16,426 nt of DNA from Desulfobacula sp. GTDB taxonomy: Bacteria > Desulfobacterota > Desulfobacteria > Desulfobacterales > Desulfobacteraceae. The stretch lies in the NCBI GenBank assembly GCA_011390085.1, contig JAABTB010000010.1:1-16426 (forward strand), given 5' to 3'. Shown in pieces: positions 6,571 to 15,423 of the stretch. Each line of letters begins with the position of its first letter. Positions within the stretch are counted from its first letter, which is position 1. The notes below the pieces were generated by a model. It searched no databases. It worked only from the letters and a program-made list of their open reading frames with translations, and was not told the origin of the DNA. Made by a program: the position numbers and the translations under genes.

Positions 6571-7646
6571 TTCCCGACCCGCCGAACAATCTCAGTTGCG
6601 ATATGGTTGAGAGGTACAACACGGTCAACAACGCCGGCATTGATGGCTTCACCGGGCATACCGAAAACCACACAACTTTGCTTGTCCTGGGCAATCACCT
6701 GGGCGCCCAGCCGTTTCATCAACCGCAGGCCAAGAACCCCGTCGGACCCCATACCGGTCATAATGACGCCAAGGGAATGCTTTCCATACACCTTTGATAT
6801 GGACCGAAACAGATAGTCTACCGAAGGCTGACAATGATTCTCCGGCGGATCATCATTAACTTCAAGTGTGGGTTTTCCTGAAATATTCACAATTTTCATC
6901 TGCTTGCCGCCGGGGGCAATGAAAATCGTACCCCGCTTAAGCTCCATATTGTTCTCCGCCTCTATCACGTTCAACGCAGTTTTTTGGTCCAGTGATTCTG
7001 CCAATGCTGCCGTAAACTCCGACGGCATGTGCTGAACAATAACAACAGGAATACGTAAATCCTGGGGAAGACAGGGAATAAGTTCTGCCAAGGCTTTGGG
7101 GCCGCCGGTGGAAATACCGATGGCGACGATTTGGATACGCCCAACCTCTACCTGGGATATTATTCTTTCCGGTACAGCATCGATGACGGGAGGTATGGCC
7201 GGGCCATTGCCGACTGAATATTGTAATGGTTGTATCTGGGAAAGGATCTCTTTTACAACAGGGGCCAACTGGTCGAAGAGAACAGTTTTACTTTCCAGCG
7301 GATTTTCAGTCCTGGGTTTAGTGGCAAAGGTCAATGCGCCAAGTTCAAGGGCTTTTAATGTTATGGCGGCACCCTCTTTTGTATGGGTTGAAACCATAAC
7401 CACCTTCAAATCGGGGTGATCTATCCTGACATGTTCCAAAACCTTAAGCCCGTCCAGTTCAGGCATGTCAAAGTCCAATGTCAGCATGTCCGGTTTCAGT
7501 TGAGGAATTTTTGCCAATGCCACCCGGCCGTCTGTTGCAGTCCCGACAACTTCAACCCCTGAAATGCTGGAAAGGACATCTGACAGGACTTTCCTGTACA
7601 AGACGGAATCATCAACGACCAGAACTCGTAATAAACGTTTGGGCAT
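6567..7646 (-). CDS. cheB: CheB receptor methylesterase/glutamine deamidase with receiver domain (359 aa)
   Basis: Residues 5-125 form the regulatory receiver domain (D12/D13, phospho-acceptor D58 in LTLDFDMP, K110 in TKPR). After a variable linker (about 140-168), residues 170-357 form the methylesterase domain. The catalytic triad is visible: S179 in GISTGGP, H206 in VQHMP and D302 in MTGMGSDG. CheB removes receptor methyl groups when phosphorylated by CheA, closing the adaptation loop with CheR. The start overlaps the cheW stop by one base (TAATG) and the stop overlaps cheR, so the three genes are likely translated together. Nothing appears truncated or missing. Confidence 0.97.
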   Translation of the reverse strand: MPKRLLRVLVVDDSVLYRKVLSDVLSSISGVEVVGTATDGRVALAKIPQLKPDMLTLDFDMPELDGLKVLEHVRIDHPDLKVVMVSTHTKEGAAITLKALELGALTFATKPRTENPLESKTVLFDQLAPVVKEILSQIQPLQYSVGNGPAIPPVIDAVPERIISQVEVGRIQIVAIGISTGGPKALAELIPCLPQDLRIPVVIVQHMPSEFTAALAESLDQKTALNVIEAENNMELKRGTIFIAPGGKQMKIVNISGKPTLEVNDDPPENHCQPSVDYLFRSISKVYGKHSLGVIMTGMGSDGVLGLRLMKRLGAQVIAQDKQSCVVFGMPGEAINAGVVDRVVPLNHIATEIVRRVGK

Positions 7647-8089
7647 TATTTTTTGAGCAGCTCATCCAGGTCAAGAACAATCACCAGATCGTTTTCCATG
7701 CGGTAGATGCCGTTGATAAATGCACCGCTTATCCCGTCAACATTTGACGGCGGAACGGAAATCTCAAAGCGTGGTGCATTAACAACGTCATAAATACTAT
7801 CCACCAGCAATGCAATGCACTCCTCTTCATAACGGACAACCACAACCTGGATATCATCATGCGCTTCACAGGGGGGCATGTTAAATTTCCGGTGAAGGTC
7901 AATAACGGTGATGATTTCGCCACGAAGGTTGATGACACCTCGAACATAATCAGGGGCCCTGTGAACAGGGGTAATTTCAAAATTATGGTTGATTTCCTGC
8001 ACGTGGCGCGTGTCAAGTCCGCAGAGCATGTCTCCGATATGAAAAAGGGCAAGTTCTATGTTCGGGCTTTCGTTGGCTGTATTCATCAT
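7646..8089 (-). CDS. cheW: CheW coupling protein (147 aa)
   Basis: This is a single CheW/SH3-like domain that links chemoreceptors to CheA in the cytoplasmic array. The pattern is canonical: FHIGDMLCGLD, then VHRAPDYVRGVINLRGEIITVIDL (residues 42-65, with the conserved R56), ALLVDSIYDVV and IYRMENDLVIVLDLDELL at the end. It has no extra domains and the usual length. Two Met codons follow each other at the start; upstream there is only a weak purine stretch (AGAGAT), so the exact start is uncertain by one codon. It lies 77 bases after cheA and overlaps cheB by one base. It may compete with, or add to, the two CheW-like domains inside CheA. Confidence 0.95.
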   Translation of the reverse strand: MMNTANESPNIELALFHIGDMLCGLDTRHVQEINHNFEITPVHRAPDYVRGVINLRGEIITVIDLHRKFNMPPCEAHDDIQVVVVRYEEECIALLVDSIYDVVNAPRFEISVPPSNVDGISGAFINGIYRMENDLVIVLDLDELLKK

Positions 8090-8166
8090 TGTTTTATCTC
8101 TGTTAAAATTAGGTTGTGTTGGATCCTGCCGCCCTCATCTGCACGCTTGATCAAATAGTATGCGTT

Positions 8167-11100
8167 TTATACAAGATATTTCTTAACGCAGGCAATTATT
8201 TTTTCGCGGTCCAGCTTTACCAGATAATCATTAATGCCGGCATCCTTACCCTCCTTTTCCGCAGCATCTCCGGCCAGACTTGTGACCGCAATAATGGGGA
8301 GATCCTTGAATCGCTCATCGGCGCGTATCTTTTTGGCCATCTCCAATCCATTCATATTGGGCATCTCAATATCGGTCAGCACAATATCAATTTTCTCCCT
8401 GTTCAAGACATCCAGTCCTTGTACGCCATCCATCGCTGTTAACGGTTTGTACCCGATATCGGAGAGGAATGATACGACTTGATTGAGGAAAAATGGGGAA
8501 TCTTCAACCACCAGAATATTGGCAGGGCGGTCATATTTTATTTTAGCCTTTAATACTTTCGTCCACTCCGGCACAAGGGCATCAATGACCCCATAAAGAT
8601 CAACCAGCAAGGTAATTTCTTCGTTAATAATCGTTGATCCCATAATACCCGGCTGCTTGTGGGTCATTTCATCGATCGTATAAGTCCCCCTGATGATATC
8701 GATGATCTCCGACATGATAATTCCAACTTCCTTGCCGCTTATGGAGAAGACAATGATATAGCAGGTCGGGCCGGCTGTATCCGGCGAGCCGACAGCGGCA
8801 ACCTCATCAATACTGAACAGGGGGAGGGGTCCGCCGCGGTACTGAATATTTTTTCGACCCCCGGTGATTTTGATGTCTTTTGTCTTGCACAATTCAATTC
8901 TTGAAATCAAGTCCAAAGGAATGGCCATGGGTTCGTCAGGTGCATTGCAGACGAGCAGCAAAGATTGGGTGTCTTTTGTTATTTTGCTCTCAGTTTTCTG
9001 TAGAGCCTGTTTCTGAGCAGATTTTGAAACGGTTCGCAGGTTCATGATATTGCTGATGCCGATGATATCCAAAATAAGCGCCACCTTACCGTCACCCTGA
9101 ACAGAAGCGCCCGCATAGCATTCGCAGTCACGCAGGTGGGTTCCCACCGGTTTAACCACGATCTCTTCGGAGTCTAGCACCTGGTCCACAATCAAACCAT
9201 AATGATAGTCTCCGACAGAAACCACCAGAATATTATAAGCGCTCATCGGGCTGGTCCGCCTGTCTGCCGTGAGGACACGTTTTTCATGGCCGGAGGCTGT
9301 GGCTTCCGTACCCACCTGCGCAACGATTTTGTCAGCCTGTGCCTGCCGCCGATCTTCAGTGAAGGTCCGTTTGTCCTGAAACTGCTCACCTGTGTCTTGA
9401 TCGGCGTAATATCGAGCTTCAATACCAAGGGCATCCGTCAGTTTGATCAGGGGCAAAAGTTCACCCCTGAGGCGCATAACCAAGGCGGAACCTATTTTTT
9501 CGATCCTTTCCTTGATCTTTGCTGCAGGTATTCTTACCAACTCTACCATATTGACCTGAGGAACGGCATACCGCTCATTTTGCACCGTGACGATTAAACT
9601 GGGTATAATTGCCAGGGTCAAGGGCAGTTTAATCGTTATGATGGACCCTTTTCCCGGTGTTGTGTCAATATCGACGGTCCCGCCGACTTTGGATATATTG
9701 GTATTCACAACATCCATCCCGACTCCCCGGCCGGAAATATCGGTTATTTCTTTTGCCGTTGACATGCCGGGCAAAAAGATGAGGTTTGCAATTTCCTTAT
9801 CGCTGAGTTCATCCAGAGTAGAGGATTCGCGAAGTCCCATGGCCAGAACCTTTTCCTTAACCCGCTCAATATCTATACCGGCGCCGTCATCTTCAATGGC
9901 AATCATCACCTGACCGCCTTCATGATAGGCTGTTATCCGCAAAATACCGGTTTCCTGCTTTTTAGCGGCAATACGCTTTTCAGGGATTTCAATCCCATGG
10001 TCAACAGAATTCCTGACCAGATGGGTCAGAGGGTCACCGATGGATTCAATAATGGTTTTGTCCAGCTCGACCTCTTCTCCTTCGATAATGAGCTCGATTT
10101 TTTTGCCAAGATTCTTGGAAAGATCGCGGACAATGCGTTTAAATTTGTTAAAGACATTCCCTACGGGCTGCATGCGGGTACTCATGATGGCCTCTTGAAG
10201 TTCGGAGGTAACCAGGTTAAGACGTTGAGAAATGTTGTCGATGCCCATGACCCTCCGGGACGATACGGCCTGGATAAGCTGGTTTCTGGTCAAAACAAGT
10301 TCACCGGCCAGGGTCATCAGGGTGTCCAGCAGTCTGACATTGACCCGCAGGTTATCTGGTTTTTGCTCCGCTTTGGCTGAAGGATCTTTGAGCGGAGTTG
10401 TATTCGGTTTCTCCATTGTTTTCGGAACAGGTGTTTCCGTGAAGACAGACAAAGTTGAAGCCGGTCCGGCTTCAACGGGTTGCTCTTGAAGGGGGACGGC
10501 TTCAGGAGGCAAAGCAACCTGCTCCAGGTACTCAGGGGTAATCTGCTGGATTTGATCAGGGATGATATCAAAAAAATTCCCCATGAGTTCATTTTCCAAT
10601 ATGGTAGCAAAGATAACAATGAGCAGGGGACCATTTTTTTTAATCAGTTCGTCTGAAGCATCACCGTCAATATTGGTGGCTAAAATGTCTCCGGTTTCCT
10701 TGAGCTCTTCTATAATTTTTGCACAGTCTTTTCCCTTGGCGTCCGTATCGTTTAACAGGTTGTATTGTAAAATATAGAGAAAACTTGCCTGTTTAAAGAA
10801 AGCCTCCATCACCGATGGCTCTACCTTGAGCAAGGTCTCTTCCGCCGGCGAGGAGGTTAAAACAGGATGGTTTTCGGATGCCGGTCTCGCATCGGTCGAA
10901 ATTTTGGATGGTGCCTGGGCCGGCGATGATATGTTCTCCGGATTGTCGTTCTCTAAAGAAGCATCCCCGATACAAATAGCCTTCAAGGCGGTCAGGTTAG
11001 CGGAAATATCAATTTCATCTGATTTTCCATGACGGTTGATCAATGTTGATAAGGTATCCATGGAATCCAGCAATGTTGAGATAATGCCCGGTGTAGGGAT

Positions 11101-11352
11101 AAGCTCCCCGGCACGGATTTTAGCCATTACATTTTCACTGTTATGGGCTAATTTTTCGACATTTTTAAGACCCAGATAACCTGCTCCTCCCTTGATGGTA
11201 TGTACGGCCCGAAATACTTTGTTAACAATCTCTTCGTCGATGTCTTTCCCGGCTTCCTCTATTTTAAGCAGGTCATCTTCAATGCCGTCAAGATGTTCCA
11301 GCGACTCTTCAATAAAGTCATTGAAAATTTCATTGTCTTCAATATTGAACAT
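8167..11352 (-). CDS. cheA: Hybrid CheA histidine kinase with two CheW-like domains and a receiver (1061 aa)
   Basis: CheA phosphorylates itself in response to receptors and passes phosphate to receivers. Domains in order: HPt (1-115, phospho-His51 in AVHTIKGGAGYLG); a helical region at about 178-275 between low-complexity linkers; dimerisation helices (335-400, LLDTLMTLAGELVLTRNQL); HATPase with N-box HLVRNSVDHGIE (444-455), DDGAGID (488-494) and GRGVGMD (541-547); a CheW domain (about 580-775) with a charged insertion at 650-703; a second CheW-like domain (795-928); and a C-terminal receiver (944-1061; D951, phospho-acceptor D994, T1024, K1046). All kinase motifs look intact. The AAGAGGA ribosome-binding site lies 5 bases before the ATG, and the gene starts 15 bases after the heme-receptor stop. 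The hybrid layout recalls FrzE-type CheA-REC proteins. Confidence 0.95.
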   Translation of the reverse strand: MFNIEDNEIFNDFIEESLEHLDGIEDDLLKIEEAGKDIDEEIVNKVFRAVHTIKGGAGYLGLKNVEKLAHNSENVMAKIRAGELIPTPGIISTLLDSMDTLSTLINRHGKSDEIDISANLTALKAICIGDASLENDNPENISSPAQAPSKISTDARPASENHPVLTSSPAEETLLKVEPSVMEAFFKQASFLYILQYNLLNDTDAKGKDCAKIIEELKETGDILATNIDGDASDELIKKNGPLLIVIFATILENELMGNFFDIIPDQIQQITPEYLEQVALPPEAVPLQEQPVEAGPASTLSVFTETPVPKTMEKPNTTPLKDPSAKAEQKPDNLRVNVRLLDTLMTLAGELVLTRNQLIQAVSSRRVMGIDNISQRLNLVTSELQEAIMSTRMQPVGNVFNKFKRIVRDLSKNLGKKIELIIEGEEVELDKTIIESIGDPLTHLVRNSVDHGIEIPEKRIAAKKQETGILRITAYHEGGQVMIAIEDDGAGIDIERVKEKVLAMGLRESSTLDELSDKEIANLIFLPGMSTAKEITDISGRGVGMDVVNTNISKVGGTVDIDTTPGKGSIITIKLPLTLAIIPSLIVTVQNERYAVPQVNMVELVRIPAAKIKERIEKIGSALVMRLRGELLPLIKLTDALGIEARYYADQDTGEQFQDKRTFTEDRRQAQADKIVAQVGTEATASGHEKRVLTADRRTSPMSAYNILVVSVGDYHYGLIVDQVLDSEEIVVKPVGTHLRDCECYAGASVQGDGKVALILDIIGISNIMNLRTVSKSAQKQALQKTESKITKDTQSLLLVCNAPDEPMAIPLDLISRIELCKTKDIKITGGRKNIQYRGGPLPLFSIDEVAAVGSPDTAGPTCYIIVFSISGKEVGIIMSEIIDIIRGTYTIDEMTHKQPGIMGSTIINEEITLLVDLYGVIDALVPEWTKVLKAKIKYDRPANILVVEDSPFFLNQVVSFLSDIGYKPLTAMDGVQGLDVLNREKIDIVLTDIEMPNMNGLEMAKKIRADERFKDLPIIAVTSLAGDAAEKEGKDAGINDYLVKLDREKIIACVKKYLV

Positions 11353-11367
11353 GCTGTTCCTCTTTTG

Positions 11368-13029
11368 TTAGCTCGGCCTTATCCGGGATAAGAATTTTTC
11401 AACTTCATTCTGCAAAACATCGGCCTGTTTTAACAGTTCATCGGCATTGGCCAGTACTTCACTTGCGGCTTGTCCGGTTTCGTTGGCGGCATGGGTCACA
11501 ATTGTAATGCTCTGTGTTACCTCTTGAGTGCCGGACGCCGCCTGGTTCGTGCTTTCGGCAATGTCACTGGTTACAGAAGACTGCTCCTCTACCGCAGCGG
11601 CAATGATGGTTGAGCTCTCGCTAATCGTATTGATGGTCCCGGTAATGTCGTTAATTGCAGAAACGGCATCTTTGGTGGCGCTTTGTATACCGCTAATATG
11701 TTCAGCAATTTCAGTGGTAGCCGCTGTTGTCTGTTTAGCCAACTCTTTAACCTCGTTTGCAACTACTGCAAACCCTTTGCCGGCTTCCCCGGCCCTGGTG
11801 GCTTCAATGGTTGCATTTAAGGCCAGAAGGTTTGTTTGTTTTGCAATGTCGGTGATCAATTTGACCACATCACCAATTTTTTGGGAGGCTGCGGTCAGGC
11901 TTCCCACCATTTCATTGGTATTCTGTGCTTTTTTAACGGCGCTTCTTGCAATTGCTGATGAGCTTGCCACCTGTTCACTGATCTCTCCCACTGAGGCGGT
12001 TAATTCCTCTGTGGCAGAGGCTACGCTGAGAACATTTGTCGACGTCTGTTTGGAAGCGGCAGCAGCGGATGAAGACTGTTGAAGGGTTTTCTCGGCCGTC
12101 TCGTTCATTTTACGGGCAGATCCCTGCAAATCCGTAGCCGCAGTTAAAATGGCGTTAATAACCGTTCCTATGCTTGAGTGAAAGGACTCAGTCATTTTCT
12201 CCATCATCTCTTTCTGCTCTTTTTCATTCCTGATTTTGGTCCTTTCCTGCTCTTCTTTCAGATGAATTTTCTCAATTGCGTTTTCCTGAAAAACTTTAAC
12301 CGCCTTGGCCATCTTGCCGATTTCATCTGTTTGATCCTGAGCCGGGATCTCAATTTCAAGGTTGCCGGCGGCAAGTTTTTCCATGGATTCGGTCATGCCG
12401 GCCACTGGTTTGGTAATTGATCTTGCAATAAAAACAACAAACAGACTGACAATAACAAGGGAAAAAACTATACCGATGATCAGCACAAAATTTTGCTTAT
12501 CCAGTGCCTGCTGAAGTTGTGTCAGATCATAGGTAAGTGAAATAATGCCGCCTTGCTTGTCGAGGCTCCAGGTGGGATGGCATCGAATACAATCTGGAAC
12601 GACCCTCTGTGGGATATACATTTGGACGGAATCTTTTTCAATGACTTGAATCGTATCAAGCGATGACTCGAACGTGTCGAAAATTTCAGGCGGCACATGG
12701 GCGGGAACTGAATCAAGCTCAGAAGAGGACAGGTTGATGTTTCCGTGCAGGTCATAAAGGGACACATCTAATATGCCCTTGATATTTTTCTGGTCAGAGA
12801 GTAATTTTTTAAAATTTTGCATCTGTCCCCGCTCCAGAGAACCTTTGACTCCGTCCTGAATTGAATGGGACAGGGTTTGTACTGAATCCATATAGGTTGC
12901 AGTCATCTGTTTTTTCACAAAATTGCTGATCAGATATCCGCCGATAGTCAGAGAAAACAGGAGAACAATGAGAATGGGAAACAGTATTTTTAAATTAAAC
13001 GGTAGATTGATAAACGCATTTTTGATCAT
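11368..13029 (-). CDS. Methyl-accepting chemotaxis protein with periplasmic c-type heme motif (553 aa)
   Basis: A membrane chemoreceptor. TM1 lies at about 13-36, a periplasmic domain of about 140 residues at 37-179, TM2 at 181-202, HAMP at 203-255 and the signalling domain at 270-550. The signalling domain has a canonical tip ([25 protein letters not shown] in two parts at 398-410 and 411-422). The periplasmic domain has a cache/PAS-like strand pattern ([17 protein letters not shown]) and, near its end, C147-I-R-C150-H151, a covalent heme c site. Comparable heme c sensor domains are known in Geobacter MCPs and in Desulfovibrio DcrA, where they respond to redox state or oxygen. It lies between the small receptor and cheA in the hydrogenase-linked series and is a plausible redox or electron sensor. 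No NWETF-type tail. Confidence 0.93.
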   Translation of the reverse strand: MIKNAFINLPFNLKILFPILIVLLFSLTIGGYLISNFVKKQMTATYMDSVQTLSHSIQDGVKGSLERGQMQNFKKLLSDQKNIKGILDVSLYDLHGNINLSSSELDSVPAHVPPEIFDTFESSLDTIQVIEKDSVQMYIPQRVVPDCIRCHPTWSLDKQGGIISLTYDLTQLQQALDKQNFVLIIGIVFSLVIVSLFVVFIARSITKPVAGMTESMEKLAAGNLEIEIPAQDQTDEIGKMAKAVKVFQENAIEKIHLKEEQERTKIRNEKEQKEMMEKMTESFHSSIGTVINAILTAATDLQGSARKMNETAEKTLQQSSSAAAASKQTSTNVLSVASATEELTASVGEISEQVASSSAIARSAVKKAQNTNEMVGSLTAASQKIGDVVKLITDIAKQTNLLALNATIEATRAGEAGKGFAVVANEVKELAKQTTAATTEIAEHISGIQSATKDAVSAINDITGTINTISESSTIIAAAVEEQSSVTSDIAESTNQAASGTQEVTQSITIVTHAANETGQAASEVLANADELLKQADVLQNEVEKFLSRIRPS

Positions 13030-13110
13030 GGGAAAAACCTCTTTTTTTCGATAAGGAGTTTAACATCCGATGGAATAGCAGTGCGGAGCAGCAGTAACTC
13101 CATCTTCTCT

Positions 13111-14439
13111 TTATGCTATCGAACCGAGCAGTCGCCTTTCCACCTTTGTAAGGTGTTCGGAACTGCTGTTGACGTCAGCCAAATCCTTTCGTATATCCGT
13201 CACATTTTCGTTGACCTTCCTCATGCCATGGGTAATTCGTGACACGGCAGCGGCAGCCTGAATAACATTTGCACTGACCGCTTTCGTCTGAAAGGCCGCC
13301 CCGCTGACGTTGTCGGCAATAGTGTTGCTGGAAACACTCTGCTCCTGAACGGCAGCAGCTATTGTTTCTACAATGTTCGTCATATTGTGTGTCACATCAT
13401 TGATTTTTTTTATCTCTATTATAGTGCTTTGAGTTGAACTGCTCATGGCTTCGATTTTGTGTTTAATGTTAAGCGTGGCTTCATTTGTCTGAGCAGCCAG
13501 GTCCTTCACTTCCCCGGCAACAACGGCAAATCCTTTTCCCGACTCTCCGGCCCTGGCCGCTTCAATTGTCGCATTCAAAGCCAACAGCTTTGTTTGTTCG
13601 GCAATTTCGACAATAGTATCAATGACCGATGTGATTTCCTCGGAAGCCTTGCCTAAAATATCAATTTTTTCAAAGGCTTTATCGACACAGGATTTAGCCT
13701 CCATGGTGATCACCCTGGCCTTCTCGGAATTTTTAGTAATCTCGCCGATGGTACTGGTCATTTCATCCGTCGTTATCGTTATTGAATCCATATTCTTTTG
13801 TAAATATTCAGCAGCCTCTGAAACAGAAGCGGTATTCACACTCATCTCTTCCGTAGCATCTGCAACACTGTTTGACTCTTTAGCGATACTTTCAGATTTT
13901 TCCGTCAGATCGGCCGCCAACCTTAAAAGACCGGCAACAGCTTCATGCAATTCATCGGCATTGGCTTTGATCCCTTCATGGACGCCTTGATGTTTAAGAT
14001 TTGCCTGTTTATTATTTTTATCTTCTGTCTCAAGCTTGACTGCCAGATCCTTCAAAACGCCTGCAATTAATCCAATCTCGCCGGCATTTTCAAGACTATA
14101 AACTGCAGAATATTTCCCCCTGCTGATTTCAACTGCAAAATCGGAACAGGCAATTACAGGTCGGGAAATCTTCCCGGCCATCATCCACAGCATATAACCG
14201 GATAGAACCAATACTGCGCATAACACACCCAAAACAATTGGAAGTCTTTCGATGAACAGCGTGCCTTCTGCGCTGGCCCCCCTCCCCCGTAAGACAATGA
14301 TAATGAAAACCAAAACCATGGAGGCAATCAAAATTCCAAAGCTGCCGGCAAAAATTTTATGACGAATCTGTACTCCTGAAAACATGAGTTCTTTCTTCTG
14401 GCCCAACGAAGCAGACATGCTCCTCTCCTTTAATTTCAT
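13111..14439 (-). CDS. Methyl-accepting chemotaxis protein with minimal periplasmic loop (442 aa)
   Basis: Two membrane helices (about 30-50 and 67-88) are separated by only some 16 residues, so there is no room for a periplasmic ligand domain. HAMP follows (about 88-140, starting GKISRPV), then a full signalling domain with the tip [25 protein letters not shown] spread over 282-306. The ATG at 14439 overlaps the hydrogenase small-subunit stop as ATGA and has GGAGG upstream. A second ATG at 14418 follows a stronger AAAGGAGAGGAG and would remove seven residues (MKLKERS). Either way the gene is tightly coupled to the hydrogenase genes. Lacking a sensor domain, the receptor may read a partner protein such as the hydrogenase, the membrane state, or the neighbouring heme receptor. 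This is inference. Confidence 0.92.
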   Translation of the reverse strand: MKLKERSMSASLGQKKELMFSGVQIRHKIFAGSFGILIASMVLVFIIIVLRGRGASAEGTLFIERLPIVLGVLCAVLVLSGYMLWMMAGKISRPVIACSDFAVEISRGKYSAVYSLENAGEIGLIAGVLKDLAVKLETEDKNNKQANLKHQGVHEGIKANADELHEAVAGLLRLAADLTEKSESIAKESNSVADATEEMSVNTASVSEAAEYLQKNMDSITITTDEMTSTIGEITKNSEKARVITMEAKSCVDKAFEKIDILGKASEEITSVIDTIVEIAEQTKLLALNATIEAARAGESGKGFAVVAGEVKDLAAQTNEATLNIKHKIEAMSSSTQSTIIEIKKINDVTHNMTNIVETIAAAVQEQSVSSNTIADNVSGAAFQTKAVSANVIQAAAAVSRITHGMRKVNENVTDIRKDLADVNSSSEHLTKVERRLLGSIA

Positions 14440-15368
14440 TTATTGTCCTCCGAAGTTCCGGTCATGGTCTGTTCAAAGGACCTGTAAAATGGGAAGTTCT
14501 TTTTTGCTGCAAACGAGGGGGCGGCACAGCCGATACAGGGCGCATTGGCATCAATGCACCAGGTTTGTCCACCGTTCCACCACCTTGTCGGACAGTCTGC
14601 ATAGGTATCGGGACCCAGGCAGCCCAATTTGAAAAGACACCCTTTATCTCCCAGTTTCAGGGCAAAGATTTCTTGTTGAAAATCATGATACCGTGGACAT
14701 AGCTCATGGACCTTGCGGCTGAAAAACAATTTCGGCTGACCATTGATTAATTCAGGCAACCCGACCTGAACCAGGTGGATGATGGTTTTCCATACCCAGT
14801 CCGGATGTACGGAGCAACCCGGGATTTCAATCAGCAGGGGATTGATTTGTTTCCGCTTATAGAATTCTTTCAGGCTGACGGCACCGGTCAAATTGCCTTC
14901 TGCGGCAGGAATACCGCCATGGGTGGCACAGGTGCCCACTGCTATGGCACCGTTCATGGTCTTTGCAGCAGCCGCTAAATAATCGGCAAACGGCTTGTCT
15001 CCTATCACACAGGCTTCCGGCATGTCCCAGGGGATGGCACCCTCCACTGCCAGAAAGTATTCTCCAGCCTTGCCCGAGATATAGTCTTCAATGAGATTCA
15101 GCGCCTGTTTTCCGGATGTGGCGGACAGATCAGCGTGAAAAGAAAGTTTTGAATATTGTGTAATCATGGAAACCGCATTGGGGGATTCCGCCTGAAGCAA
15201 AGAAATGGAACAGCCCGTGCAGGACTGGCCCTGAAGATAGAGAAGCCTGGGAACACCGGCAGGGTCAATCTTTTTCAGGGCTGCATAAACAATCCCGGGA
15301 AGCTGGGTTATACCAAAAGAGGCGCTTAAACATGCAGCCATTTTCAGAAATTCTCGTCGATCCATCAT
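14436..15368 (-). CDS. [NiFe] hydrogenase small subunit, Tat-exported (310 aa)
   Basis: The electron-transfer subunit of a group 1-like [NiFe] hydrogenase. A twin-arginine signal (DRREFLKM, then a modest hydrophobic stretch and a likely cut after VYA at 29) sends the folded dimer to the periplasm. Proximal [4Fe-4S] ligands are C50, C53, C147 and C185, without the extra cysteines of O2-tolerant enzymes. Distal ligands are H221, C224, C244 and C250. The medial site has C259, C278 and C281 plus C271, roughly where many group 1 enzymes have Pro, so a medial [4Fe-4S] cluster is likely. There is no C-terminal membrane helix. GAGG lies 6 bases before the ATG ATG start. The large-subunit gene precedes it by 55 bases, the reverse of the usual small-large order, and the receptor gene overlaps its end. 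Confidence 0.95.
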   Translation of the reverse strand: MMDRREFLKMAACLSASFGITQLPGIVYAALKKIDPAGVPRLLYLQGQSCTGCSISLLQAESPNAVSMITQYSKLSFHADLSATSGKQALNLIEDYISGKAGEYFLAVEGAIPWDMPEACVIGDKPFADYLAAAAKTMNGAIAVGTCATHGGIPAAEGNLTGAVSLKEFYKRKQINPLLIEIPGCSVHPDWVWKTIIHLVQVGLPELINGQPKLFFSRKVHELCPRYHDFQQEIFALKLGDKGCLFKLGCLGPDTYADCPTRWWNGGQTWCIDANAPCIGCAAPSFAAKKNFPFYRSFEQTMTGTSEDNK

Positions 15369-15423
15369 AAATTTGTCCTCAGCGAAAAATTAAAAAATTT
15401 CAACCTGTATATGGGTCGGTTTG

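Noticed and set aside
8090..8166. Possible internal promoter between cheA and cheW on the minus strand
   Set aside because: A TTGATC sequence is present, but no acceptable -10 box follows at the right distance; read-through from cheA is more likely.
11528..12082. 184-codon plus-strand frame opposite the heme receptor gene
   Set aside because: It is antisense to the Ala/Ser-rich signalling domain of a clear chemoreceptor. Its hydrophobic Ala/Val/Leu composition is the expected shadow.
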